The translations under genes and the position numbers were made by a program. 64,000 nucleotides of DNA from JAICMB01 sp963838885 (GTDB lineage Bacteria; Acidobacteriota; Terriglobia; Bryobacterales; Bryobacteraceae): the NCBI GenBank assembly GCA_963838885.1, contig CAWITB010000007.1, forward strand, positions 1-64,000, written 5' to 3'. How positions within the stretch are numbered: position 1 is the first letter of the stretch; each line of letters opens with the position of its first letter. The notes beneath the pieces are model-generated. The model searched no databases, was not told where the DNA came from, and worked only from the letters and a program-made list of their open reading frames with translations. This document shows, one piece after another, positions 1 through 8,582 of the stretch.

Positions 1-1327
1 TCGGCCACTTTGCCGTCGTGCGGCAGCCGCTCCATCTTGATGGCCAGTGCCATGCGCCTGCCGAGCGGCCAAACGCGCCCCAAGCCGGCTCGGGCGCTCC
101 CTCCGTACGCCTGCGCGATTCGGAGCCGGCAGCGCGTATTCCACCCGCGCTCCATCGCGCAACAGCGCCATCACCTGCCGTGTTTTGCTTGCATACGTCA
201 GCCGCTCCACGCTCTCCTGAATCACCACCCTGTTGAGGTCGCGGCCCAGCATCTGTTCCAGACGCTGCTGGAGCGAGACTTCGAGATCCTCCATCGCAAC
301 CGGCCGTTGACGACATCCCTGGTGACGCTTCGCCGCCGCACAAACGTAATAGCAGTGCCGCTTGCCCTTTGTTCGCGTGAAGGTCGCCAGCAGCGGCTCT
401 CCACATTCTCCGCACCGCGCCACCCTCGCCAACCACGATAGCTGCTTGGCGTGCCTGCGCCCCGCCTGCGCGGCGCCGTTCAAAGCCAGCTTGCGGTTCA
501 CCTTCTCCCACACGCCGCGCTCCACGATCCTTTCCTGTTCGCCGGGATAGATCGTGCCCTTGTGCGAGATTTGCCCTGTATACAGGACATTGCTCAACAA
601 GCGCGAAAGCGACGAGTTCGAGAACATCTTCCCGGGATGCGGCCGCCCGCCGCGGCTGGTCCAGGTCTTCGTCCGCAGCCCGCGCGCCTCCGCCTGGCGC
701 AGCGTCCCCGGCCAGCGTGGGCGCATGCTCTGCAAGCGCGAAGATCTCTCGGACCTGCGCCGCTTCTTGCGCATTCACCAGCAGCCGTCCGCCCGCCGCG
801 GCGACATCGTAGCCCAGGACCGGAATACCGCCGATCCACTTGCCTTTCTTGCGCGCCGCCGACAGCTTGTCGCGCGTGCGCTCGCCGATGATCTCGCGCT
901 CGAACTGGGCGAACGACAGCAAAATGTTCAGCGTGAGCCGCCCTAACGAAGTCGTCGTGTTGAACTCCTGCGTGACCGAGACGAAACTCACTCCGTGGCG
1001 GTCGAACAGCGCCATCAACCGCGCGAAATCCAGCAGCGAGCGGCTCAGCCGGTCGACCTTGTACACCACCACGCAATCGACGTGGCCGCTTTCAATCGCC
1101 GCGAGCAGTTGGTCGAGCGCCGGCCGCGCCAGCGTGGCTCCGCTGAAGCCTCCGTCGGCAAAAGCCTCGGGCAGCGCCACCCAGCCCGACAACTGCTGGC
1201 TGCGGATGTAGGCTTCGGCCGCTTCCCGCTGCGCCTGCAGCGTGTTGAACTCCTGTTCCAAGCCTTCTTCGGTCGATTTGCGGGTGTAGATCGCGCACCG
1301 CAGTCGCCGTGCAGTCTCCGCCATCAT
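1..1327 (-). pseudogene. Large serine recombinase, frameshifted and cut by the window edge
   Basis: The reverse strand encodes a resolvase/invertase-type site-specific recombinase that would cut and rejoin DNA through a phosphoserine. The N-terminus reads RCAIYTRKSTEEGLEQEFNT, giving the catalytic serine in the YTRKS motif, followed by VDRLSRSLLDFARLM. The resolvase domain continues to the motif FAQFEREIIGERTRDK. At a CCCC run (706-709) the reading frame shifts by one base. The recombinase and zinc-ribbon regions then continue in a second frame (FSNSSLSRLLSNVLYTGQIS, and the cysteine motif ARCGECGEPLLATF). Near 60-130 homology moves to a third frame (MALAIKMERLPHDGKVA). All three frames lack stops to the edge, so only homology reveals the breaks. 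The ATG is at 1327 behind AAGGAG. Either a pseudogene or two indel errors. Confidence 0.8.
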
Positions 1328-1329
1328 TC

Positions 1330-1827
1330 TTACTCCTTACCTGGGCCGTTCAGCAGCCCAAAAAACAGCAACCCGTTCCAGCGCGTGCCGGTCACGCGAT
1401 GCGCGATGGCGCTGAGCGAGCCATAGGTTTGGCCGTCCTGCGAGAAGCCCTCGTCGAGCACCGTGACCGTAATGGTGCGGCCGCGATACTCGCGCTTCAG
1501 AACGGCGCCGGGCGCGGGGAGCCGCGGATCGCGCACGGGCGCGGCTTCCGCCGCTGCCTTTTTCCCCTGGACGAGCTGTTGCCAGAAACGGCGCGGCGCT
1601 CGCAAGCGCAGATCGACATCGGCCGCCAACTGCCCGGCCCGTTGCCGCGCCCGCTCGCTCAGGTCGCCTTCGGCCTGCGCCTGCAGACGCCAGGCGAGGC
1701 GCCGAAACAGGTGCTGCGGATTCGAGGAGGGCGATTCCTCCCCGAACCGCTCCCGGTAGCGGCGCTTCAGTTCTTTGGCCTTTAGCAGGCGCAGCTTCTC
1801 GATCTCGCGCCTTACAACGTCATCCAT
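1330..1827 (-). CDS. DUF2924 family protein, recombinase partner
   Basis: A 165-residue protein with the DUF2924 pattern: an N-terminal helical part (LKRRYRERFGEE, LFRRLAWRLQAQAEGDLSERA) and a C-terminal beta-rich part (REYRGRTITVTVLDEGF, SLSAIAHRVTGTRWNGLLFF). The family has no proven function, but its genes commonly sit directly upstream of serine recombinases in mobile elements, as here. The chosen ATG has GGAGG eight bases upstream; the frame stays open to 2052, but the extra 75 residues look non-coding except for a CPACG pair. The stop lies two bases from the recombinase ATG, whose ribosome site AAGGAG is inside the last codons of this gene, so the two are probably translationally coupled. 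Confidence 0.85.
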   Translation of the reverse strand: MDDVVRREIEKLRLLKAKELKRRYRERFGEESPSSNPQHLFRRLAWRLQAQAEGDLSERARQRAGQLAADVDLRLRAPRRFWQQLVQGKKAAAEAAPVRDPRLPAPGAVLKREYRGRTITVTVLDEGFSQDGQTYGSLSAIAHRVTGTRWNGLLFFGLLNGPGKE

Positions 1828-2456
1828 GTGGTTGTCCTCCGAAGTGCGCCAAGTCGCAGAAACGAAAAGACCTGGCGTGTTTACCTCAGAGTCCATAGCT
1901 CTCCTGGGGGACCCATAGCAAGTCGGTCTAATGGCCTGGAAGAGAGTTTTTCCCGGCTTTACCGTTTGTTTCGGCAGTAACTGGGGCAGTTCAATCTCTA
2001 TCGCCGGTTGTTCGCCTCCGCAAGCCGGGCAGGTAAGTGACTGAGAACGCATTGACTTGCGGCCGCCGCAAGGCCCGGCAGTGTGCCCCCGGTTAACGGC
2101 TCGTTGGGGGTTTTTACCGGCCCGCTTCCTTTTTTTATAACCGGGAAAAACTCGGCAAAAACCTTCTCCGGAGAGTGAGAGCCGGAACCGCTTTGGGGAG
2201 CCAAATTAAATCACTGATTCCACTCCGGATAACCTCCTTGACCACCCCAGACTGGCAGGTCCACTGCCATTGCTTTGTCACCACTCGCAATGCGAGTGCG
2301 CGCGACGGTGCCTGACCTGGAGCGCCGCTCGCCGAGCAACCCCTCAAAACACGTTGGGAACGCGCCCAGAACGGGGCGCATGAAAAGACGGGAATGCGGA
2401 GGGCTTCGGGCAGAGCCGCATACACCCTGTAAGTATTTCGGGCATTATGCAAATAG
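1828..2456. other. Region without a supported gene
   Basis: About 630 bases between the DUF2924 gene and the AbiEi-like remnant. Several short overlapping frames are open on both strands but none resembles a family I recognise. A possible upstream extension of the DUF2924 frame carries one CPACG motif. Confidence 0.5.
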
Positions 2457-3025
2457 ATGAGGCGGACAGAAGCGAGCCAAAACCTTTACGAGATCGCCGA
2501 GCTGCAGTACGGGTTTCTTCACGACGAAGCAGGCCATTGAGGCGGGCTATGACGAGTCGAAACACGGCTACCCCGTGCGCGCCGCTAACTGGATTCGGGA
2601 ACACCGCGGGGTCTACCGGCTTCGCAATTTTCCGCCACCGGAGCGCCCCGACCTGATGCTTTGGTTCCTCTGGTCGCGGGCCGCGATGACGTACCACAAG
2701 TCTATAGCCACCAGACTGCCCTATCTCTTTACGACCTCTCCGACATAAATCCTGCAAGTTCACATGACCGTTCCCAAACATTTCCGGCGGAACTCGGCCA
2801 TTCCTAAGGTTCTCGCCCTCCACAAAGCGGACCTGGAGCCATGCGATTCGCGGGACATCTTCGGGGTCCGAGCCACTACACCCTACGGACAATCTCGGAT
2901 TTGATTTGCAAGGGAAAACGGATCGCACGATCCTGAAACAAGCGATCACCGAAGGCCTTCGCCGCGGCCCGGTGCGCGCCGAGATCGACTCACTCATTGA
3001 GGAAGGCGCAGGTGCCAAGCGGTAA
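2457..3025 (+). pseudogene. AbiEi-like type IV antitoxin, heavily frameshifted
   Basis: The remains of an antitoxin/transcriptional-regulator gene of the AbiEi family, whose members carry a winged-helix domain and repress the abiE operon. Starting at ATG 2457 the sequence reads QNLYEIAELQYG. A one-base shift near 2513 moves to FTTKQAIEAGYDESKHGYPV and WIREHRGVYRLRNFP, the hallmark helix-turn-helix and wing. Further shifts are needed to follow HQTALSLYDLSD, HMTVPKHFRRNSAIPKVLAL and the tail LKQAITEGLRRGPV up to a stop at 3025. At least four frame changes rule out a single sequencing error; this is a decayed gene. It abuts the AbiEii-like remnant exactly as in intact operons. Confidence 0.75.
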
Positions 3026-3835
3026 GGCTTACGAGACGCCACAGGCGCTTCGAACGGCTCGTGAAGCGAGACTGCTGGTACTTGCCAAACGGACAGGCAC
3101 CGACCTGCAACGGCTCCGGCGGCCGGGTTGCGTTCGACCCTTTGCTCGCACGCATGTTCACCGAGACGGTACGCACTCCTTCTTGGTACCTGAAAAGGAG
3201 GCTATGCGATAGAGCTCAGAATTGAGACTGCCCGTACGACCAAGGTTATCGACCTCTCAATTGCCGCGCGAGAGGCGATCACTCCCGAGTCAGGGCATCG
3301 CGGGGTCGATGATGCAGTCTCACTCGATTTGCCAGACGGGTTCGTTTTCCGAATCGGCGGGTCCATTCTGGACCTCGACGCCACACCGCAGCGCGGCAGC
3401 CGATTTTCCGTTCAGGCGAGAATGGCCGGCCGCCCATTCGTAGGGTTCATGTGGATATCGGGATCGGTGGTGAACTCATCGAGCCGACCGATAAATCCAG
3501 GGGGAGGCGTGGTTTGATTTCGCTGGTCTCCCTAGGCCCGACTTCCGCATGATTTCGTGAGAGCAGCAGTTCGCCGAAAAACTTCACGCGTACACGCGTC
3601 CGCGCTCGATCGCGATAACTCGCGCGTGAAGGATTGTGGATTTGCTGCTCCTGATGCAGACCGAAATGGACCAACACCGTGTTCGGGACAGCATCGAGAA
3701 GACGTTTGCTCACCGCGCGACCCATTCCCTCACGATCGACCTTTGGCACCACCCGAATCATGGCGCGCCCGCTTTCAAGAATTGGCGACAGAATGTGATC
3801 TCGATGTCGATATGGAATCGGCGGTGAAAACGTAG
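3012..3835 (+). pseudogene. AbiEii-like nucleotidyltransferase toxin, heavily frameshifted
   Basis: The remains of an AbiEii/DUF1814-type toxin, a nucleotidyltransferase that acts with AbiEi in a type IV toxin-antitoxin phage-abortive system. A GTG at 3012 overlaps the antitoxin end and reads GKAYETPQALRTAREARL and TGTDLQRLRR. After frame changes the active-site segment appears as KGGYAIELRIETARTTKVID: the glycine motif is kept, but the first acid of the expected TKDID metal motif is valine. Later pieces include DLPDGFVFRIG, ARMAGRPFV, HVDIGIGGELIEPTDKS, VDLLLLMQTEMDQHRVRDSI and FQELATECDLDVDMES before a stop at 3835. Many shifts plus the lost metal ligand show it is dead. Confidence 0.75.
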
Positions 3836-3876
3836 CCCGTTATGCAAGATTTTCCTCTTGACAGCCCACCGCCTCA

Positions 3877-4200
3877 CTAAAGAGAGGCCGGCGTTCGATT
3901 TGCATCGGATTGTCCGCTACTCGTAGTGTGCTCGGCTGTTCTCGCCTTCTCCTCCAAATGGGCGAGTTTCTGACCGGCAAGTTGGATATCGCGTTCGTCC
4001 GTAATGTCGTAACGGTCGAACATGCTTCGAGTCTTATGGCCGCTTATTCGCATAGCTTGCTTTTCAGGTATGCCCGATCGGATCATGTCCGGACCGCTGT
4101 TCGGCGCAGATCGTGGAGCAGCGTGCTATCGAGGACCTCCGATGCTGTGCTTGCTCGCCTAGCGCGCGATTGACGCACATCGCGGCCCAGGCGCCCACCT
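3877..4200 (-). pseudogene. Tyrosine integrase, C-terminal remnant
   Basis: The C-terminal end of a phage-type tyrosine recombinase. The catalytic HxxR box (LLHDLRRTAVR) is followed, after a one-base loss near 4090, by MIRSGIPEKQAMRISGHKTR and the SMFDRYDITDERDI segment carrying the nucleophilic tyrosine. Upstream, AWAAMCVNRALGEQAQH may be the preceding linker; nothing further toward the N-terminus is recognisable because the WYL-like gene begins at 4204. The catalytic core is therefore missing and the gene cannot make an active integrase. It marks the phage-like block of the island. Confidence 0.75.
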
Positions 4201-4203
4201 GAT

Positions 4204-4611
4204 CTAGCCTTGTGAGTTTTCGGCAGACGTGCGTAAGCACTCTTGAGGGTCAAAAAGCGAAGCGAGTTTGATCTTTTCTATCGAGGCGGCTTTCCGGCCT
4301 TCATCAGCGGGTTGTACCCGGATGAATAGCTTGTGCCATTTGACATGCCCGCCGGAGCCGGTGGGTCGACCTCCGGGAAACTTGTCAGGCAGAGTAGCAA
4401 CGTCAGCGATCTCATCCACCTTCATCAGTGTCCAGTTGGGAAGCGGGCGGGAGCTGGATCCGGCAACCTGCCAAGCCAGCAATTGGACCGAGCCGTTGAG
4501 GATTCCGTGATCGTGCGGCTCAATGATGCGCTCTTTGTCGTGATAGACGAGCCGCATCATGCGTTTTTGCTCGATCGCCTTCCAGATCTGGGGATGAGGC
4601 TTCAACGGCAT
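4204..4611 (-). CDS. Small WYL-like protein
   Basis: An intact 135-residue frame among broken neighbours. The first 70 residues resemble a WYL/SH3-like ligand-sensing fold: an AIEQKRMMRLVYHDKERIIE strand pair, then PHDHGILNG, LLAWQVAGSSS and a strand ending in LMKVDEI. WYL domains in larger proteins sense nucleic acid or nucleotides and regulate defence and mobile genes; no helix-turn-helix is present here, so this would be a standalone domain. It lies between the primase and integrase remnants in the same orientation, as cargo or a control gene of the former phage-like element. Exact function unknown. Confidence 0.6.
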   Translation of the reverse strand: MPLKPHPQIWKAIEQKRMMRLVYHDKERIIEPHDHGILNGSVQLLAWQVAGSSSRPLPNWTLMKVDEIADVATLPDKFPGGRPTGSGGHVKWHKLFIRVQPADEGRKAASIEKIKLASLFDPQECLRTSAENSQG

Positions 4612-4663
4612 CTGTAACTATTTTGGCAGTTTTTATACACGCGCGTTGTACTTTTTTGAAGAA

Positions 4664-4683
4664 AACCCGTCACAACCCGTCAC
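4664..4683. repeat. 10-bp tandem direct repeat
   Basis: AACCCGTCAC occurs twice head to tail just beyond the end of the primase remnant. It may be a leftover of primase coding sequence (reverse strand VTGCDG) rather than a functional site. Confidence 0.4.
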
Positions 4684-5385
4684 CTTCCGTTTCCTTGGCC
4701 AATTCGGTCGTACGCGGTCCCCTTCTTTGTATGCCGCTTCACAAATCCGCGTTCTTTCAGCTTGAGGCCGAACGCGGTCTCTGCTATGAAGTGCTCACCA
4801 AATTCCTCCGCCCACTTCCTGTAAGCGCTGTACATCTCGCGCGCTTTTGCCAAGGCGAAGTCGCCGACGATGCAACAATCGCTGACAAAACGCCCTACCT
4901 TTGTCCATTCCTGGCGTATTCGCGGATAGCATCGGCAACCTCGGGTGGCTTGCCCAAACCCTCTCGATACCAGCGCACGCCACGCGCTACCGCCCAAGCC
5001 AAAAGGCCCTCCGCTTCCGCCATGAGTTTCGCTGGTAGTTCGCGATCAATTTCTTCGGCTGGAATCGTCACCGTGAACGGGATGAAGTACAGCCGGTTCC
5101 AAATCGCCGCATCCGTCCCCCCGGGACAATTGGGCGATGATTCGCATCAATCCAGAGCTTGTCCGACTCAGTAAACTCGATTGGGTTTTCGTATTTCCTG
5201 CAAGCCTTTATCTTTCCCATGCGCTGCGTGATGCGTTTTAGTTTTCTTTCCGCAAGCCGCTGACCGTCCTCCGTCTCCGACGTCATGACAAACCTAGCTC
5301 CGCGAAGGTCTGCAAGGTCGGCCTGCGTGTTATCGCTTTCGTGCCGCACGGTTTTGCGGATACGGTCGAAGGCGCGGCGCGCCAC
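4680..5385 (-). pseudogene. P4-type phage/plasmid primase-helicase, truncated and frameshifted
   Basis: The C-terminal half of a D5/P4-type DNA primase-helicase used to replicate phages and integrated elements. The upstream frame reads QADLADLRGARFVMTSETED, then KRITQRMGKIKACRKYE and KLWIDANHRPIV. A one-base indel in a G run near 5117-5122 shifts to TDAAIWNRLYFIPFTVTIP and LMAEAEGLLAWAVARGV. A second shift near 4913 leads to EWTKVGRFVSDCCIVGDF and the C-terminal winged-helix region FIAETAFGLKLKERGF. The N-terminal primase part and Walker A are absent; upstream the frame runs into the fused TPR-like start. Clearly non-functional. Confidence 0.8.
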
Positions 5386-5581
5386 GGCCTATCGTTTGGT
5401 CTCGTAGCACAGGAAGGGTATTCGAGGGCGACATGCTTCTTTGCGGATCGAGACCAGCGGGGTCGTAGTTCCTGGAGTGCAAGGCTTCGTATGCCTTGGC
5501 GAGCGGAGCATACGCCGGATCGGGCGTTTGCGCGCGGGCGGGCATTACGGCCATGCTCAGGACGAAAATGCGTAACACCAT
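5330..5581 (-). pseudogene. Secreted TPR-like protein start, cut by the island
   Basis: An 83-residue frame with two origins. The first 43 codons encode a signal peptide (MVLRIFVLSMAVMPARAQ) and PAYAPLAKAYEALHSRNYDP, which resembles the first helix pair of a tetratricopeptide protein; GAGGGG precedes the ATG. After about position 5455 similarity to such proteins stops and the sequence merges, in another frame, with the primase remnant. I read this as the insertion or deletion junction between host gene and mobile island. No target-site duplication can be defined because the other end lies outside the window. Confidence 0.5.
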
Positions 5582-5647
5582 TGCCCCTCACGGAGTGCCT
5601 CTTGCGGACATCGGTGTAGTGCCGTGTTACCCGAAAAACTCTCAGCG

Positions 5648-7114
5648 TTATTCGACTTTGCGGATGGCGAAGGCGAGATCGGTGGCGATGCCGGGGGTCT
5701 CGAAGACCAGGCCGTTTTCCCGGGTATTCAGAACGGCAACGTCCCAGACGGCCTCGCCGTCGAACGTGTTCCAGCCGGTGATGCGATAAGTGCCGGGACG
5801 CAGGGATGGCGCCTCGACGGTTGCGGTCAGGGGCTCGGCATCGCGCCGCAGCATACCGTTGGCGCCAATTGTATCCGTCCGCAGGAGCCATACGATAGCC
5901 TGTTCCGTGTCGCCGCAGGCGACGGCCTTGAGCGCGGGCGCCGATACTCGCACCTCCTCGTTCGAGTTGCGGCGATCGAACTTGCGCCACTCGATGAGGG
6001 GTAGAAAAAGGGCCATGCCGCGTTGCGCCAGGCGCATTCCCGGCGTGAGGGAATGGGGCTTGCGGTTGGGCCAGCGCATGCCGCCGCCCGCGCCGCCGGC
6101 GCACAGGTGGGCCCATTGCATGTGCCGGAAATACTCATCGTCAAACGGGGCGGGTAGCGTTTTGTGGTGGTCCTTAAAGGTATGGATGGGTCCGTGCTCG
6201 CTGTCGAGGAACGGCCGGATGTCGCGCAGTTCTCCCAGCGCTTCGCGCATGAGGCGGCCGGTGCTCAGCGCGGCGTCCACCGTGTTCGCCGGACAATCGA
6301 TGGTCCCTTCCTCGTAGAAGTGCGTGCTTGCAAAATCCAGGCAGGGATGCCGAAAAATGGTCTCCGGAATGCGCTTGTCCAACACCATGTGCGGTCCGAA
6401 CACCGATACCGTCTGGGGATGCGCGCGACCGTGGACTTCCAGTTCCCGCGCGCGCACGAAGAGACTCAGCTCTTCGATGAATTCGTTGAAGCACTCCGCG
6501 CTGTCCTGCGCGTAGGAGGGGTGAATCTCGTTCCACAGGTCCCAGGCGAACAACGCGCCGCTGCCGCTCCAGCGTTCGATGCAGAAGGCAAAACGCGCCT
6601 TGATGGCCTCGCGCGTCTCGCGGCACAGCAGGAATTTCTTGCGGTCGGCGCACGGCCCGCCGTTCTTCACATTATAAGGATGCCGGTTCCACTTGATCCA
6701 CAGCCAGAAGGTGTCGAACGGAGTCAGCAGGATGCGCAGTCCATACTGCTCGCATAGGACGAACAGATCGTCCCACAGCTCGATCATGCGCGGGCGGTAG
6801 CGGCCCGCCGGCTTCTCGAAATGGTGGCGAGAGCCCTGACTGTACTCCAGCATCAGCCGGAGACAAGTCACTCCATGAGCGGCCAGCATTTTGATGTACC
6901 GCTCCGCCGAATCAAAATCTTTACGGCCATAAAGGCCCGCGAATTCCGGCCACGTGACAGCGTCATTCTGGCCGATGGGCATCCAATTCTCGCCGTCTTC
7001 CGTCACGAAATACGGCGAATTCCGGTTTACATATACCCAGGGCAGCGCGGACGCGGATCCACCGCGCTCCTGCGCCGCGGCAAGCGTAGAAGTTCGAACC
7101 ACAGACGTTTCCAA
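5648..7114 (-). CDS. Glycoside hydrolase family 5-like mannanase/cellulase
   Basis: A 488-residue TIM-barrel glycosidase likely to hydrolyse beta-1,4-linked plant or fungal glycans. The proton donor is expected at E196 in FAWDLWNEIHP and the nucleophile at E306 in FLDSEHGP, the standard spacing for clan GH-A. Aromatic sugar-binding segments (FDTFWLWIKWNRHPY, around residues 133-147) support the call. The last 90 residues form a small beta-domain (LRPGTYRITGWNTFDG). No signal peptide is evident, so it may be cytoplasmic or the start may be wrong: the listed start is a TTG overlapping a possible -10, with AAGGA only three bases upstream. GH5 subfamily and substrate cannot be assigned by eye. 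Confidence 0.75.
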   Translation of the reverse strand: METSVVRTSTLAAAQERGGSASALPWVYVNRNSPYFVTEDGENWMPIGQNDAVTWPEFAGLYGRKDFDSAERYIKMLAAHGVTCLRLMLEYSQGSRHHFEKPAGRYRPRMIELWDDLFVLCEQYGLRILLTPFDTFWLWIKWNRHPYNVKNGGPCADRKKFLLCRETREAIKARFAFCIERWSGSGALFAWDLWNEIHPSYAQDSAECFNEFIEELSLFVRARELEVHGRAHPQTVSVFGPHMVLDKRIPETIFRHPCLDFASTHFYEEGTIDCPANTVDAALSTGRLMREALGELRDIRPFLDSEHGPIHTFKDHHKTLPAPFDDEYFRHMQWAHLCAGGAGGGMRWPNRKPHSLTPGMRLAQRGMALFLPLIEWRKFDRRNSNEEVRVSAPALKAVACGDTEQAIVWLLRTDTIGANGMLRRDAEPLTATVEAPSLRPGTYRITGWNTFDGEAVWDVAVLNTRENGLVFETPGIATDLAFAIRKVE

Positions 7115-7238
7115 TTATCCTTGAACTTACATTCTCGCATTGTTGGATTCGCCGCGCGAGCGAAGCGTTTCGAAGGCGCGTAACGCAATGCCAACCTGCC
7201 TCATCTATCGTCCGAAGGCCGACGATTCAGGAGGGTTC

Positions 7239-7403
7239 ATGAAGCGAGATCCGGTTTGCGACATGGAAGTGGACGAGAACAGCGCGGCGGCGACGACCCA
7301 GTACGCCGGGGACACATATTATTTTTGCTCGGAGGAGTGCAAGCGGAGGTTCGACATGGACCCCGAGAAATACGTGTCGCGATCGGAGCGCAGCCAAACC
7401 TAA
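7239..7403 (+). CDS. YHS-domain protein
   Basis: A 54-residue single YHS domain. It has the motif DPVCDMEVDENSA near the start, then TYYFCSEECKRRF, so four cysteines could bind a metal. YHS domains occur alone or at the N-terminus of copper-transporting ATPases and are thought to bind copper or other soft metals. The ATG at 7239 follows AGGAGGG with good spacing; an open extension to 7140 has no ribosome site. It stands alone between divergent and convergent neighbours and is probably cytoplasmic. Confidence 0.85.
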   Translation: MKRDPVCDMEVDENSAAATTQYAGDTYYFCSEECKRRFDMDPEKYVSRSERSQT

Positions 7404-7413
7404 CCGCAACCTG

Positions 7414-8526
7414 TTATCGGCCCGCAACTTCCCGGAAAACGCGCAGCGTGTTCAGCCCGAATATCTTGCGGACATCCTGGTCGCTGTAGCCCTTCTTGCG
7501 CAGCGCCGCTTTGAGCGCCGGCATTTTCGAGATGTCCTCCAGGCCGTGGGGCGGGGCGGTAATGCCGTCGAAGTCGCTGCCGATTCCGACATGATCGATG
7601 CCCGCGATTTTCACCGCATGATCGATGTGCGCCACGGCGTCGTCGATGGTGGCGTAGGTCTGCGCCGCGCTCTTCATGTCCCTGTGGAACTCTTTGGCCT
7701 CGTAGTCGTCGAGGGCCTTGCCCGTGAGCGATGGCTCGGTATATGAGATCGAATTCACGGCTTTGCGCAGCAGGCTCGCGTCCTTGGGATTCAGAAAACC
7801 TTCACCGAAATTGATCCCGATCACGCCCCCGTTCTTGGCCAGCGCGCGGATCATGTCGTCCGTCATGTTGCGGGGGACATCGGACAGCGCGCGGCATGAA
7901 GAATGCGAAGCGATCACGGGTTTCGTACTGACGGCAATGGCGTCGTAGAAGGTTTTATCGGAAACGTGCGACACGTCGACCATCATGCCCAGACGGTTCA
8001 TCTCGCGGACCACTTCCTTGCCGAAGTCGGTCAGTCCGTTGTGCGCCGGCTTGTCGGTCGAGGAGTCCGCCCAATCGGTGTTGCGAAAATGCGTCAGCGT
8101 CATGGCGCGGACGCCGAGAAGGTAATACATGCGCAGCACGGCCAGATCGTCGTCGATCTGGTGTCCGCCTTCGACCGACAGTATGGCCGCGATCTTCCCC
8201 GCGCGCGTGATCCGTTCCACGGCCGCCGCGTCCACGGCCAGCTCGATCCGATCGGGATGCCGATCGAAGACGCGCTGCATGGCGTCGCGCAGGTCGAGCG
8301 TGCGGCGGACCGCCTCGGCCCCGTGATAATAGGTCGGAACCCACAGCGCGAAAAAGGGAGCGTTGACGCCGCCCTCCCGCAGGCGGGGCAGATCGGCATG
8401 GCCGACGGACAACCGCCGGCCCAGGTCGGCGTTGTCGATCAGGACGCGCTGGATGGTATCGATATGGCTGTCGATCCCGATGTTTTGGCCTGACGAGCGC
8501 TGTGCGGAGAACGTCAGCAGCGCCAC
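7414..8526 (-). CDS. Membrane dipeptidase-type metallopeptidase (family M19)
   Basis: A 370-residue peptidase M19 that cleaves dipeptides, some with D-residues, using two zinc ions. Ligands are visible: H21 and D23 in GIDSHIDT, E119 in LSVEGGHQ, histidines in VDVSHVSD and VIASHSSCRA, and an aspartate in GIGSDFDGI. The listed start is GTG 8526, which cuts into a hydrophobic run (ILLAAVALLTFSA) that would complete a signal peptide. An ATG at 8548, six bases after a TACAAT -10 box, lies in another frame by one base. The true start is probably that ATG with an indel just after it. Probably exported to the periplasm. Confidence 0.85.
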   Translation of the reverse strand: MALLTFSAQRSSGQNIGIDSHIDTIQRVLIDNADLGRRLSVGHADLPRLREGGVNAPFFALWVPTYYHGAEAVRRTLDLRDAMQRVFDRHPDRIELAVDAAAVERITRAGKIAAILSVEGGHQIDDDLAVLRMYYLLGVRAMTLTHFRNTDWADSSTDKPAHNGLTDFGKEVVREMNRLGMMVDVSHVSDKTFYDAIAVSTKPVIASHSSCRALSDVPRNMTDDMIRALAKNGGVIGINFGEGFLNPKDASLLRKAVNSISYTEPSLTGKALDDYEAKEFHRDMKSAAQTYATIDDAVAHIDHAVKIAGIDHVGIGSDFDGITAPPHGLEDISKMPALKAALRKKGYSDQDVRKIFGLNTLRVFREVAGR

Positions 8527-8582
8527 GGCGGCAAGCAGAATATCGCATACGTAGATTGTAGACGGTAGACTTTAAGAACGCG

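Noticed and set aside
10..946. Forward-strand frames across the recombinase
   Set aside because: They are shadows of the reverse-strand recombinase, which carries clear resolvase motifs.
1828..2052. N-terminal extension of the DUF2924 protein with a CPACG motif
   Set aside because: The internal ATG has a perfect ribosome site and the extension lacks a second cysteine pair.
5283..6116. 277-codon reverse frame overlapping the GH5 gene and primase junction
   Set aside because: Out-of-frame shadow of the GH5 gene; basic low-complexity translation.
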